From CAZLYF01 sp964586835 (GTDB lineage Bacteria; Bacillota; Clostridia; Christensenellales; Aristaeellaceae), in assembly GCA_964586835.1 (NCBI GenBank), contig CAZPIC010000029.1, positions 1 to 30,712 of the forward strand: 30,712 bases of DNA, given 5' to 3'. Under the pieces are notes generated by a model. The model worked only from the letters and a program-made list of their open reading frames with translations. It ran no database searches and was not told the DNA's origin. Position 1 is the stretch's first letter; every line of letters begins with the position of its first letter. A program made the translations under genes and the position numbers. Shown piece by piece: positions 1-7,639 of the stretch.

Positions 1-263
1 CTTCCATGACAGTCAACGCGAACCGGCTCCAGCTTTCCGCGCTGGCCTACAACCTATTCAACTGGTTTCGAAGAATCACACTCCCCACCAGTATGCGCAT
101 GCACCATGTCGATACGCTACGGTTGAAATTGCTTAAAATCGCGGCCAGGCTTGTCCGTGCCGCTCGCTATCTGACCTTCAAGCTGTGTTCAAGTTGTCCG
201 TACCAGGAAGAATTTCTCCAGGCCTTTGCCAATATCCAGCGTCTGACTCCGCTGCTGCAGTAA
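1..263 (+). pseudogene. IS1380-family transposase, 3' end only in window
   Basis: The reading frame enters from the left edge and stops at 261-263. Its roughly 85 residues match the C-terminal part of IS1380-type DDE transposases as I know them: an N-x-N-R-L-x-L-S-A-L-A-Y helix, then T-L-R-L-K-L-L-K-I-A-A-R-L, then a final S-C-P-Y-Q-E segment. The catalytic core would lie outside the window, so whether the element is intact cannot be judged. The 3' flank (241-446) recurs in diverged form near the right edge, so the element or its remnants have been copied in this genome. The ATG at 6 is internal, not the true start. Confidence 0.72.
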
Positions 264-446
264 ATCAAGCATTTTGCCCAGCGTACCTTGACAAAAAAAG
301 CCACCATCAGGATATCAAGGGCGTAGCTATGCCCTTCGGGCTTCTTTCACGTTCAGCTTATCAGGAAGTCGGCTTTAAAATGTTGTATCGCATCGTTCTG
401 ATTGTATTTTTGCACGCATCTTCAAGCTCGTGAATAATTCAGGCTT
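241..446 (+). repeat. Dispersed repeat 1, copy A (3' flank of IS1380-like element)
   Basis: About 205 bp that align, with substitutions and small gaps, to 30301-30507 in the same orientation. Shared blocks include AATCA-GC-TTTTG near the start, GGCGTAGC..TGCCCTTCG in the middle, and CAAGCTCGT followed by ATTCAGG near the end. It begins at the last codons of the transposase and runs past its stop, so it is best read as the 3' non-coding end of the insertion element. Confidence 0.6.
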
Positions 447-801
447 ATGGAGCAACTCGATGTATTTATGCAAGCATAGCGAACGGGCTCGGGCAATGTC
501 TGCAATCTCGCTGAAACGGCTGTCATGGGCCAAACCGTCCCCTGCCCAATGAACAGGCTGCCTTCCAGCTGATGGTGAATCTTTTTTCTCTGACGTTTCT
601 CCGCCCTCCATTTCTATCATTCATGCGGATCTTGCGACAACGATCGATCCATCCTAACGAATACTCTATTTCTGGAAATGTCTATCATTTGATGTGATTT
701 TTAATTCATTTTGAAGAAACAGTTGAATATTTGACAATGAACTTTGATTCTTTGCGGAACGGAATGTTCACGTGTAAGCTTTGAAATTTTGACGGGTTTT
801 G
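447..801. other. Gene-free stretch before the tRNA block
   Basis: No reading frame here shows a recognisable protein. The part from about 650 to 800 is visibly more AT-rich than the rest of the window, as expected for the upstream region of a strongly expressed tRNA operon. No inverted repeats or riboswitch-like structure stood out. Confidence 0.5.
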
Positions 802-830
802 TTGACAGTGCAGGAGGCATGTGCTAAGAT
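802..830 (+). promoter_or_regulatory. Sigma-70-type promoter of the tRNA operon
   Basis: TTGACA (802-807) is followed after exactly 17 bp by TAAGAT (825-830), and TGC directly before the -10 adds an extended -10 element. The upstream DNA is AT-rich. The first tRNA begins about 63 bp downstream, which fits a short processed leader. This is one of the best promoter matches in the window. Confidence 0.85.
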
Positions 831-893
831 CCATTGCCGTCGGCAGGGATCAAGCTCGCGGGCGATCTCCCGATCGGCTCCCCGGCTCATTAA

Positions 894-970
<77 letters not shown>

Positions 971-976
971 GTGTGT

Positions 977-1053
977 GGTGGGTATAGTTCAGTGGTTAGA
1001 GCGCCAGATTGTGGCTCTGGAAGTCGTGGGTTCAACTCCCACTACCCACCCCA
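977..1053 (+). tRNA. tRNA-His (anticodon GUG)
   Basis: Acceptor GTGGGTA (from 978) pairs with TACCCAC; the anticodon loop TTGTGGC carries GTG. The extra G at 977 opposite C73 is the G-1:C73 identity pair of histidine tRNA, so the gene is started at 977. CCA is encoded. Confidence 0.95.
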
Positions 1054-1076
1054 AATGTGTCAGGCGATGCCCGCAG

Positions 1077-1151
1077 TGGGGTGTAGCCAAGCGGTAAGGC
1101 ACGGGACTTTGACTCCCGCACTCGTAGGTTCGATCCCTGCCACCCCAGCCA
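1077..1151 (+). tRNA. tRNA-Gln (anticodon UUG)
   Basis: Acceptor TGGGGTG pairs with CACCCCA, discriminator G, CCA encoded. The anticodon loop CTTTGAC lies between CGGGA- and TCCCG-type strands and gives TTG. The U1-A72 acceptor pair is typical of glutamine tRNA. Confidence 0.95.
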
Positions 1152-1155
1152 TACT

Positions 1156-1231
1156 GACCCATTAGCTCAGGTGGTAGAGCACTTGACTTTTAATCAAGGT
1201 GTCCGGAGTTCGAGTCTCCGATGGGTCACCA
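1156..1231 (+). tRNA. tRNA-Lys (anticodon UUU)
   Basis: Acceptor GACCCAT pairs with ATGGGTC, discriminator A, CCA encoded. The anticodon arm TTGA-CTTTTAA-TCAA carries TTT. A second lysine tRNA (CUU) lies at 5944. Confidence 0.95.
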
Positions 1232-1250
1232 TCCTTCGGGAGCAGGACAG

Positions 1251-1334
1251 GCGGGCGTGGCGGAATGGCAGACGCGCCAGACTTAGGATCTGGTGCCTTC
1301 GGGTATAAGAGTTCGAATCTCTTCGTCCGCACCA
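1251..1334 (+). tRNA. tRNA-Leu (anticodon UAG)
   Basis: Class II tRNA with a long variable arm (GGTGCCTTCGGGTA region). Acceptor GCGGGCG pairs with CGTCCGC (one G-T wobble), A73, encoded CCA. The anticodon loop CTTAGGA in the stem CCAGA/TCTGG gives TAG. Confidence 0.95.
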
Positions 1335-1345
1335 CGTAACTCAAT

Positions 1346-1421
1346 GCGGTAGTAGCTCAGCTGGTAGAGCGCAACCTTGCCAAGGTTGAGGTCGCGAGTC
1401 CGAGTCTCGTCTACCGCTCCA
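1346..1421 (+). tRNA. tRNA-Gly (anticodon GCC)
   Basis: Acceptor GCGGTAG pairs with CTACCGC, discriminator T, CCA encoded. The anticodon stem CAACC/GGTTG encloses TTGCCAA, anticodon GCC. Confidence 0.95.
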
Positions 1422-1444
1422 GCCCGGTTTTGCACAAGGTGTTG

Positions 1445-1519
<75 letters not shown>

Positions 1520-1543
1520 TCACGCGTGGCGAAATGCGCGCAC

Positions 1544-1577
1544 CCGCCCGGCCGTGTATATCAGCCGGGCGGTTTTC
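1544..1577 (+). terminator. Rho-independent terminator of the tRNA operon
   Basis: A perfect 9-bp GC stem, CCGCCCGGC (1544-1552) with GCCGGGCGG (1564-1572), an 11-nt loop and a TTTT tract directly after it. Confidence 0.9.
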
Positions 1578-1606
1578 TGAGTGTATCTATCTTGCATGAG
1601 CCACAC

Positions 1607-1634
1607 AAAAGCCCCCGCTCTGGGAGCGGGGGCT
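1607..1634 (-). terminator. Terminator of the CUT1 importer operon
   Basis: Perfect 11-bp stem AGCCCCCGCTC / GAGCGGGGGCT with a 3-nt loop. On the minus strand it is followed by TTTTG. It lies 17 bp beyond the stop of the binding-protein gene, and with the tRNA terminator it separates two convergent transcripts. Confidence 0.85.
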
Positions 1635-1650
1635 GCCGTTTTCAATGAGG

Positions 1651-2967
1651 TCAGTTGGTCAAGTTATAGATCTCGATAGCGGAGTTGACCTCGCGGGCAA
1701 GGTTGGAGACCGCATCCTCAACGCTCAGCTCACCGTTGGCAAGGCGCTCCGTATAGGTTTCCACCAGTTGACGTGCTTCAGGGAATACGCTCAGCAACGA
1801 GCCGGAGAATTCCGGTGCGGTTGCATGCAGCTGTTCGATGGCTGTCCAGAACTGTGGATACTCTGCGAGGTTTGCCTTGAAAGAATCCAGCTCATGGGTA
1901 TCCACCGTGATGGGAAAATAGCCGGTTTCCGCGTTCCAGAAGGACTGAACTTCGGGTGAGATCATGTATTTAATGAATTCCCAGGAGGCACTCTGGCGGG
2001 ATTCGTCGCCAGAGGCTAGCATCCACAGGGCGCCGCCGCCGATGGAGACGCCCCCTTTGTCATCCGGAAAAATGTTGGGAAAATAGCCGGTGCCAATTTC
2101 AAAGTCGTCACCTACGTTGGTCAGCAAGGCCTTGAGCGCCGCAGTGGACTCCAGCGTTATGGCGATTTGACCGGAGATGAAGGCAGCTTTCGCGTCGTTG
2201 TTGCCGCGGTTGAGATAGGTGATCACACCGTCATCAAGAAGCCGTTTCCACACGTTGAACACCGCGGCGGCACCACCGCTTTCGTCAAAGACGACCCTTG
2301 TCGCCCTGGCTTCACGACCGTTGCCGTTGTCCACGTAGTGCTTGCCCATCTTGCCCTGCCACTGCTCAAAGAACCAGCCGTAGTTGCCCATGCCAAAGCC
2401 ATAGCGGACGATCGTATCGCCATCCATGATCTTCAGCTTTTCAGCCATTTCGACGATTTCGTCAAAGTTGACCGGGGGCACGTCGGGATCAAGGCCCGCA
2501 TCCCGGAAGGCGTCCTTGTTGTAGTAGAGAAGAGGGGTGGAGGAGTTAAATGGCATGGAATATAGCTGGTTGTCAATGGTGTAGTAGGCGGCGATGTTGG
2601 GTTCGATCAGGGAGATGTCATACCCTTCCGCATCGATCATTTCCTGGACAGGTAGTGCCCATCCAGAATCGATCATGAAGCGGGAGCCGATGTCGTAGAC
2701 CTGCACCACGTCACAGGGCAGGGCGCTCATCCCAGCGGCTTTGATTTTATTGATTGCGTCGTCATAAGTACCTTGGAATTCGACTTGGACCTTGATCTCT
2801 CCTTCGTATTCGGTGTTGAAGTCGGATACCATCTTGGAGATAGCCTCGCCATTCACACCACCCATGGAGTGCCAGAAAGTGAGTTCTACGGGTGCCGCAA
2901 AGACGCTGGCTGCAGTCAAACTCAGCATCAGGCTGAGCGTGAGGAGGAGGGTCAATCGTCTGCGCAT
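1651..2967 (-). CDS. Sugar ABC transporter substrate-binding protein, UgpB-like
   Basis: 438-residue extracytoplasmic solute-binding protein of family 1, which captures sugars or glycerol-phosphate compounds for a CUT1 importer. Residues 1-24 form a Sec signal peptide ending in S-V-F-A-A. There is no lipobox cysteine, so the protein should be released rather than lipid-anchored. The mature start V-E-L-T-F-W-H-S-M-G-G closely resembles UgpB of the glycerol-3-phosphate system. A GGGGA ribosome site precedes the ATG. It is the last gene of the operon, 50 bp after the inner permease and separated from it by a perfect 9-bp hairpin. The actual substrate cannot be read from sequence; UgpB-like proteins also bind oligosaccharides. 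Confidence 0.9.
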   Translation of the reverse strand: MRRRLTLLLTLSLMLSLTAASVFAAPVELTFWHSMGGVNGEAISKMVSDFNTEYEGEIKVQVEFQGTYDDAINKIKAAGMSALPCDVVQVYDIGSRFMIDSGWALPVQEMIDAEGYDISLIEPNIAAYYTIDNQLYSMPFNSSTPLLYYNKDAFRDAGLDPDVPPVNFDEIVEMAEKLKIMDGDTIVRYGFGMGNYGWFFEQWQGKMGKHYVDNGNGREARATRVVFDESGGAAAVFNVWKRLLDDGVITYLNRGNNDAKAAFISGQIAITLESTAALKALLTNVGDDFEIGTGYFPNIFPDDKGGVSIGGGALWMLASGDESRQSASWEFIKYMISPEVQSFWNAETGYFPITVDTHELDSFKANLAEYPQFWTAIEQLHATAPEFSGSLLSVFPEARQLVETYTERLANGELSVEDAVSNLAREVNSAIEIYNLTN

Positions 2968-2993
2968 AGTAGGATTCCCCTTTCAGTTTATTC

Positions 2994-3017
2994 TGAAATG
3001 CCAGGGAAGGCATTTCA
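2994..3017 (-). promoter_or_regulatory. Intercistronic hairpin between permease and binding-protein genes
   Basis: TGAAATGCC (2994-3002) and GGCATTTCA (3009-3017) form a perfect 9-bp stem with a 6-nt loop, beginning directly after the permease stop codon. There is no T tract on the minus strand, so it looks like an RNA-stability or processing element rather than a terminator. Such elements are known to raise binding-protein mRNA over permease mRNA in other importer operons. Confidence 0.55.
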
Positions 3018-3854
3018 TTATCCCTTGACCGCGCCGGCCATCAGACCGCGGATCAGCTGCTTCTGCATGAAAATGAAGATGGACAGTGAGGGGACAACCA
3101 CGATGACCACGCCGGCCATCATCAGTCCCAGGGATTCTGCGTCAATATCGTAGAGCATGCTGATGCCTACCTGGACGGTGCGGTAACTGGATGAGTTGGT
3201 GACCAGTAACGGCCACATGTACTGGTTCCAGGTATTTAGGAACACATAGGCGCCAAGGGCGCCGAGGGCTGGACGGGACAGGGGCAAGACGATGGAGGCC
3301 ATGAAGCGTGGGTTGTTGCACCCGTCGATGCGGGCAGCCTCGTGCAGTTCACGGGCGAAAGTCAAGTAGTTTTGCCTTAGAAGGAATATCCCCATGGCGC
3401 TGGTCAGGTAGGGAATGATCAGGGCTTTGAAACTGTCCAGCCAGCGCAGGCGGCTGATGGTCAGGTAGTTGGCGATGATGGTGGCCTCTCCCGGTACCAT
3501 CATGGTGGCCAGTACCAGGAGGAACAGCAGTTTCTTACCCTTGAAACTCAGAAATGAAAAGGCGAATGCAGCCAGCGAACAGGTGACCATCTGCCCCAGC
3601 ATCACCAGAGTGGAGACGATGAAAGAGTTGCGGATAAAGATGGGAAAGTGATAGGCAGGGTTGGTCAATGCCTTGATGTAGTTGCTTAGGTTCAGGGTAG
3701 AGGGGATGAGCGTGTTTTTATAGATTTCGCTCGGTGGCATCAGGCTGATGGACAGGGTGTACAAGAGGGGGGTAAGGATGATCAGAAGAACAGGAAGGTT
3801 GATCATCAGGTTCAGGAAGTCCCTGGTTCTTCGCCTGTTCGCGGCGGAAAGCAT
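3018..3854 (-). CDS. Sugar ABC transporter permease, MalG/UgpE type
   Basis: 278-residue inner-membrane permease with about six hydrophobic segments (first at residues 18-35). The EAA loop that docks the ATPase is at residues 172-190 (H-E-A-A-R-I-D-G-C-N, then I-V-L-P-L-S-R-P). The C-terminus ends in the short polar tail typical of MalG-like subunits. Its ATG overlaps the stop of the upstream permease gene (TGATG), so the two are translationally coupled. It should pair with that permease to form the channel. Confidence 0.92.
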   Translation of the reverse strand: MLSAANRRRTRDFLNLMINLPVLLIILTPLLYTLSISLMPPSEIYKNTLIPSTLNLSNYIKALTNPAYHFPIFIRNSFIVSTLVMLGQMVTCSLAAFAFSFLSFKGKKLLFLLVLATMMVPGEATIIANYLTISRLRWLDSFKALIIPYLTSAMGIFLLRQNYLTFARELHEAARIDGCNNPRFMASIVLPLSRPALGALGAYVFLNTWNQYMWPLLVTNSSSYRTVQVGISMLYDIDAESLGLMMAGVVIVVVPSLSIFIFMQKQLIRGLMAGAVKG

Positions 3855-4768
3855 CAGTAGTGTACGCTCCTTCTCTCGAAGCTGAATTGAATCAGGGTAA
3901 TGATCAGGACGATCACAAAGAGGATGATGGAGCGAGCTGCAGCGGTGCCATAGCGGAAGTTAAAAAAGGCGTCCCGGTAGATGGCATAGACGATCACGCT
4001 GGTCGCTTCTCCGGGTCCGCCGTCGGTGAGTAGGCGGATCTGACTGAAGGACTGAAAGGCGCCGATGATATTGATGATGATCTGAAAGAACAGCGTGGGT
4101 GAAATGGAGGGCAGCGTAATCCTCAGAAGCCTTTGCCAGTAATTGGCGCCATCGATGGATGCGCTCTCATAGAGTTCTCCAGGCACGTTGCGGAGCCCGG
4201 CACTGATGAAGATGAAGTTGATGCCTGAGGCCAACCAGATAGTGGTCACCGCAACAGAGAATAGGCCCCATCGCCTGTCGCCCGTCCAGTTGATTTGCGT
4301 GTTGAGGAGGATGTTGAGCAAGCCGTTGGTGGGGTGGAGAATCATCTTGAAGGTCATGGAGGCTGCGGCTGAGGCAATGGCAAGCGGCATGGCATAGGAA
4401 GCGCTGGCGAAGGTAACACCGCGATATTCATTGGCTGTCAGTAGGCTGGTGATCAGCCCCATGAGAAGCCCTCCAAAAGCCACGATGAGCACAAACTGAA
4501 AGGTGACGGAAACGCTGGCCCAAAAAGAGCTGCTGCCAAAGAGGTCCAGGTAGTTTTTCACACTCCAGAAGACCTTGGCTTGGCCCAGCTTGTCCGTCAG
4601 GAAGAAGCTGAGATAGATGGTGCGTCCGAAAGGGAAGAACAGAAACACGCTGAAGATGATAAAGGCGGGCAACAGGAAGAGATAGGGCTCCACCATGTGA
4701 TACAGCCTGCTGATGATGGACGGCTTTGCTCGGGGGATCCGTATCGTGGAATTCTTTGATAAGCTCAA
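3854..4768 (-). CDS. Sugar ABC transporter permease, MalF/UgpA type
   Basis: 304-residue permease, first gene of the CUT1 operon. The hydrophobic segments start at about residue 29, and the EAA loop is at 201-220 (E-S-A-S-I-D-G-A-N-Y-W then R-I-T-L-P). The start is a TTG at 4768, supported by GGAGGG seven bases upstream; the next in-frame ATG (M25) would remove part of the cytoplasmic N-terminus. No ATPase gene is present in the operon, so the importer probably borrows a shared MsmK/UgpC-type ATPase encoded elsewhere. This is an inference from the gene content. Confidence 0.92.
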   Translation of the reverse strand: MSLSKNSTIRIPRAKPSIISRLYHMVEPYLFLLPAFIIFSVFLFFPFGRTIYLSFFLTDKLGQAKVFWSVKNYLDLFGSSSFWASVSVTFQFVLIVAFGGLLMGLITSLLTANEYRGVTFASASYAMPLAIASAAASMTFKMILHPTNGLLNILLNTQINWTGDRRWGLFSVAVTTIWLASGINFIFISAGLRNVPGELYESASIDGANYWQRLLRITLPSISPTLFFQIIINIIGAFQSFSQIRLLTDGGPGEATSVIVYAIYRDAFFNFRYGTAAARSIILFVIVLIITLIQFSFERRSVHY

Positions 4769-4816
4769 TCAGATACCCTCCGCCTGGCGCGGCGTATGTT
4801 CACAACTGATAATGGC

Positions 4817-4845
4817 ATCCTACCACAGAAATGAGAAATAATCAA
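4817..4845 (-). promoter_or_regulatory. Promoter of the CUT1 importer operon
   Basis: On the minus strand TTGATT (4840-4845) is followed after 17 bp by TAGGAT (4817-4822), with TGG immediately upstream of the -10 (extended -10). It sits about 50 bp ahead of the TTG start at 4768. Confidence 0.65.
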
Positions 4846-4873
4846 GAACAGCGGGATGACATGCAAATCACGC

Positions 4874-4926
4874 CGTAGTGCTTCCTGTCAAGTTGAGTGC
4901 GAACGAATCCTGGATGCCCACATGCT
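4874..4926. repeat. Dispersed repeat 2, copy C
   Basis: Aligns over about 55 bp with 30658-30712 in the same orientation, including the identical block TGTCAAGTTGAG and a matching GATGCC..CACAT tail. The second copy runs off the right edge, so the full unit length is unknown. A short ORF on the minus strand covers it, but similarity between copies does not respect one frame. Confidence 0.5.
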
Positions 4927-5806
4927 TGAGGGCGAAGAAAAGCAGGTTCTGGCGAGAAATGTCTGCAGGGATGGGGAGAGACTGCCATGCCTCTGTCCCT
5001 TTTACTGAACCCGCATAGCGGCAGGGGCTTCTTACCAATCCGGAAGGCGGAACATTTCCGGAGGGCAGAGTCTCGTTTTGTGCTGCTGGGATCACACAAG
5101 GTAGTGCCGGGTAGTGGGTAGTGCCGNNNNNNNNNNNNNNNNNNNNNNNNNNNNNNNNNNNNNNNNNNNNNNNNNNNNNNNNNNNNNNNNNNNNNNNNNN
5201 NNNNNNNNNNNNNNNNNNNNNNNNNNGGTAGTGCCGGGTAGTGGGTAGTGCCGCGTATTTTGTGTAAACCTCGTCTGAGGTGGCTCCGTAGTAGCGGGGC
5301 AAAGCGTTCCTTCGCTTCTTTCCCCTTCATGTTCTGATCATCTGTTTTTGTTTTTGCAAGGTCTGACCGTGTGCAGGGTAAATGCACGATCCCACGTAGC
5401 AGTATCGCCGGATGACCGCGTTCCTGAGTTGTATCAGTTCTCCGGCCTACAGACCAGACAATGCCACCTCGTTTTACTGTCTTCTTTGGGGTGTTTGTGG
5501 AGCATCATAAACTTGCCTGTGCCTGTTGATGCGTAGAACTTTCCTTTCACCTAGTGTCCCAGAGCGCAGAAAACGATGACTGATGATCTGCTAAGCCCTG
5601 TGCTTTGATAAAGCTACGAAGAAGATCGGACTTTTTTGTCTTGCTGACCCTTTGCGATGCGCCCTTGGGTTGTTTTATGATCTCTACGTTCGTCCCCACG
5701 GGTGCGACTTTCTCTTTTATTCTCTGAGCATACTCGATTCGTGCTCGTTTTTTAATGAGGCGCGACTCCCTTTTCGCGCTCAATGTATGTAAGGTACGCC
5801 GCATGC
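4927..5806. other. Gene-poor stretch with assembly gap; no gene recognised
   Basis: About 880 bp that include the 100-N gap. An 85-codon Lys/Arg-rich frame on the minus strand (5547-5804) has no ribosome site I trust and no family I recognise. Its base composition is lower in GC than the neighbouring genes. The stretch may be decayed mobile DNA, but no transposase motif can be shown. Confidence 0.4.
5098..5254. repeat. 17-bp tandem repeat spanning a 100-N assembly gap
   Basis: Both sides of the N run (5127-5226) read GGTAGTGCCGGGTAGTG followed by another GGTAGTGCCG, that is a 17-bp unit in tandem. The N run is exactly 100 long, a conventional placeholder for a gap of unknown size. The assembly evidently collapsed or broke inside the array, so the true copy number is unknown. 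A 17-bp period is not a multiple of three, so the array is unlikely to be coding. Confidence 0.85.
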
Positions 5807-5835
5807 TTGACGGGGACAGGGAAGGGCTTTATAAT
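5807..5835 (+). promoter_or_regulatory. Promoter of tRNA-Lys(CUU)
   Basis: TTGACG (5807-5812), 17 bp, then a consensus TATAAT (5830-5835). About 108 bp of leader precede the tRNA. Confidence 0.8.
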
Positions 5836-5943
5836 CTGCGACGTGATCGCTTTCCGATGCTCAAGGGAGCGCGTAAACGAAGAGAGCAGGGGACGATCGC
5901 AGACGAAGGGAAGCCGGATACGCCGTGCTCCGGAATGGTTCAT

Positions 5944-6019
5944 GCGCCATTAGCTCAGTTGGTAGAGCACCTGACTCTTAATCAGGGTGTCCTGGGTTCG
6001 AGTCCCCGATGGCGCACCA
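5944..6019 (+). tRNA. tRNA-Lys (anticodon CUU)
   Basis: Acceptor GCGCCAT pairs with ATGGCGC, discriminator A, CCA encoded. The anticodon arm CTGA-CTCTTAA-TCAG carries CTT. It is a single-gene transcription unit with its own promoter and terminator, complementing the UUU lysine tRNA at 1156. Confidence 0.95.
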
Positions 6020-6021
6020 CC

Positions 6022-6058
6022 AGCAAAAACCCCACTCCTTGGAAGTGGGGTTTTTGCT
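6022..6058. terminator. Bidirectional rho-independent terminator
   Basis: AGCAAAAACCCCACT (6022-6036) and AGTGGGGTTTTTGCT (6044-6058) form a perfect 15-bp inverted repeat around a 7-nt loop. The A and T runs flank the GC stem on both strands. It ends tRNA-Lys on the plus strand and can end the eight-gene sugar operon arriving on the minus strand. Confidence 0.92.
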
Positions 6059-6194
6059 GCTAACGACCATGGACTGGGGGTTTGCATCCAGGGCTGAAAG
6101 ACGCAGGCAGGCATCGGGGCTGAGGCCGTCGTGCCAGGAGGCGACAGAAAAGCCCGGTCGCACGCACCGCTCTGGTGGCAGCTTGTGGCTTCGC

Positions 6195-6767
6195 TCAGGG
6201 CTCCCGGTTTCCAAAGACCGCCTCTTCCACCAGAACACACAGCCTGTGATAGAGGCGCAGGTGTTCCTCCTGCGCAAGATAGGTTTCTCTCTGGTCTGTG
6301 TCCAGCAACAAATCGCAAACCTGGGCTAGCCTGCCTCCGCCCGCGCCTGTGAGCGCCAGGGTTCTCATTCCCCGGGCACGCGCCACCAGCATGGCCCGCC
6401 GGACGTTTTCTGCGTTACCCGAGGTGGACAGGCCCATGAGGACATCGCCTTTGCGACCAAAGGCCATGACTTGTTGGGCGAAGATGAACTCTCCGCCGAT
6501 ATCGTTGGCAATGGCGGTCATGAGGCTTGTGTGAGATGTTAGGTCGATGGCGGGTAAGCCCTCCTGCAGATTCGAAGCCCAGGCCTCGCCTACTGCGGCA
6601 GTCAGTGCAAGCCCGGGCTGCCGCCTTAGCAGGAAACTCTTTCCGAACTCGCCGGCGATGTGCGCGCAGTCCGACGCGCTGCCACCGTTGCCGCACAGCA
6701 GAAGCTTGCCTCCCGTTAGAAAGCACTCTGTTAGCTGTGCTACTGCTTCTTCCACAGTGTTTCTCAC
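6195..6767 (-). CDS. gmhA: Sedoheptulose-7-phosphate isomerase-like SIS protein
   Basis: 190-residue SIS-domain protein of the GmhA family, which converts sedoheptulose 7-phosphate to glycero-manno-heptose 7-phosphate in the cytoplasm. Sugar-phosphate motifs are G-N-G-G-S-A-S-D at 26-33 and S-T-S-G-N at 114-118. The four residues that bind metal or act in catalysis in GmhA are matched by H36, E40, Q166 and H174. The start is a GTG at 6767, with GGAGGG six bases upstream. It overlaps the stop of the ROK kinase by four bases (GTGA), so a longer upstream reading is not needed. It is the last gene of the operon. The family assignment is firm; the true substrate is inferred. Confidence 0.85.
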   Translation of the reverse strand: MRNTVEEAVAQLTECFLTGGKLLLCGNGGSASDCAHIAGEFGKSFLLRRQPGLALTAAVGEAWASNLQEGLPAIDLTSHTSLMTAIANDIGGEFIFAQQVMAFGRKGDVLMGLSTSGNAENVRRAMLVARARGMRTLALTGAGGGRLAQVCDLLLDTDQRETYLAQEEHLRLYHRLCVLVEEAVFGNREP

Positions 6768-7639
6768 AATTCTCCCTCCAGTCCGTCGATGGCGACGGTC
6801 AGGGCAGCCATGTCCCCAACCGCGTCTTTGAGCCCTGCAGCCAGCACGCGGCAGGCGCTGCGGGTGAGAGGCAAGGCCTCCCGAGCAATGACCGCATCCA
6901 TGCCTTCCCTGAACCACTTTTCCGCCCGCGTGAAAATGCTGCCGATCACGATCCGTTCAGGGTTAAGCAAGTCCATCAGCATCGCGCAGGCCATCCCCAA
7001 CGCCTCGGCACTTTCCCGCAGGATGTGCTGCGCCTCTTCGCCCCCCTGTTCCGCCTGCAAAACAAGTTCCTTTACACTGTAGCCGCTAAGCCTGCTCAAG
7101 CTGCCTCCTGAACAAAAACCCTCGTAGGATCCACGCTTCCCATAGGCTTCAGGCCCGTCTGCACGATAACGTATGTGACCGAGCTCTCCAGAAAGACCCG
7201 TTGCACCCCGGTACAAGCGTCCGTCCAGGATCAGTCCCGCGCCAAAGCCAGTACCGAAGGTCAGGAACACCATATTCCGACAGCCCTTTCCCGCGCCAAA
7301 GCGCCACTCGGCAAGAGCGCAGGCGTTGGCATCGTTTTCGAGGAAGGCGGGTGCGTTGAAGCGCCGGGTGAGCCAGTCGGTGACGGGCACGTTGTCCCAG
7401 CCCGGCAGGTTGGGTGGCGAGAGGATCAGGCCGCGCGCTGTATCAAGGGGACCCCCACAGCTGACACCGATGGCTGCCGGCCTGCCGCGGGCGGGTAGCA
7501 CAGCACTCAAGAGGTCTTCCCAGCTGGGATACAGGGCGGTCTTTACTTCCTGCCGGCTTAAGACTCTTCCCTGATCGTCGCCTGCCAGAAAGGCCGTCTT
7601 GGTGCCTCCAATGTCAAGGCCCCAGTATCTTCCTACCAT
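6764..7639 (-). CDS. ROK-family sugar kinase without the zinc motif
   Basis: 291-residue ROK protein, expected to phosphorylate a sugar with ATP. The phosphate-binding motif D-I-G-G-T-K-T is at 9-15, the catalytic-base region E-N-D-A-N-A at 101-106, G-T-G-F-G-A-G at 129-135, and G-E-L-G-H at 151-155. The usual C-x-C-G-x-x-G-C-x-E zinc motif after G-H is replaced by a segment ending in G-S-Y-E-G-F-C-S-G-G. This occurs in a known ROK subgroup, so it need not mean loss of function. The start overlaps the upstream PfkB gene by seven bases and the end overlaps gmhA by four. Substrate unknown. Confidence 0.88.
   Translation of the reverse strand: MVGRYWGLDIGGTKTAFLAGDDQGRVLSRQEVKTALYPSWEDLLSAVLPARGRPAAIGVSCGGPLDTARGLILSPPNLPGWDNVPVTDWLTRRFNAPAFLENDANACALAEWRFGAGKGCRNMVFLTFGTGFGAGLILDGRLYRGATGLSGELGHIRYRADGPEAYGKRGSYEGFCSGGSLSRLSGYSVKELVLQAEQGGEEAQHILRESAEALGMACAMLMDLLNPERIVIGSIFTRAEKWFREGMDAVIAREALPLTRSACRVLAAGLKDAVGDMAALTVAIDGLEGEL

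Noticed and set aside
5098..5254. CRISPR array at the N gap
   Set aside because: The units are contiguous 17-bp tandem copies with no spacers, and no cas genes are in the window.
4842..5387. Minus-strand ORF running through the N gap
   Set aside because: It is open only because the N run is translated as unknown residues; the 17-bp period would break any frame.
5547..5943. Short basic ORFs on the minus strand as possible transposase pieces
   Set aside because: No catalytic motif or recognisable family, and part of the region is the promoter and leader of tRNA-Lys.
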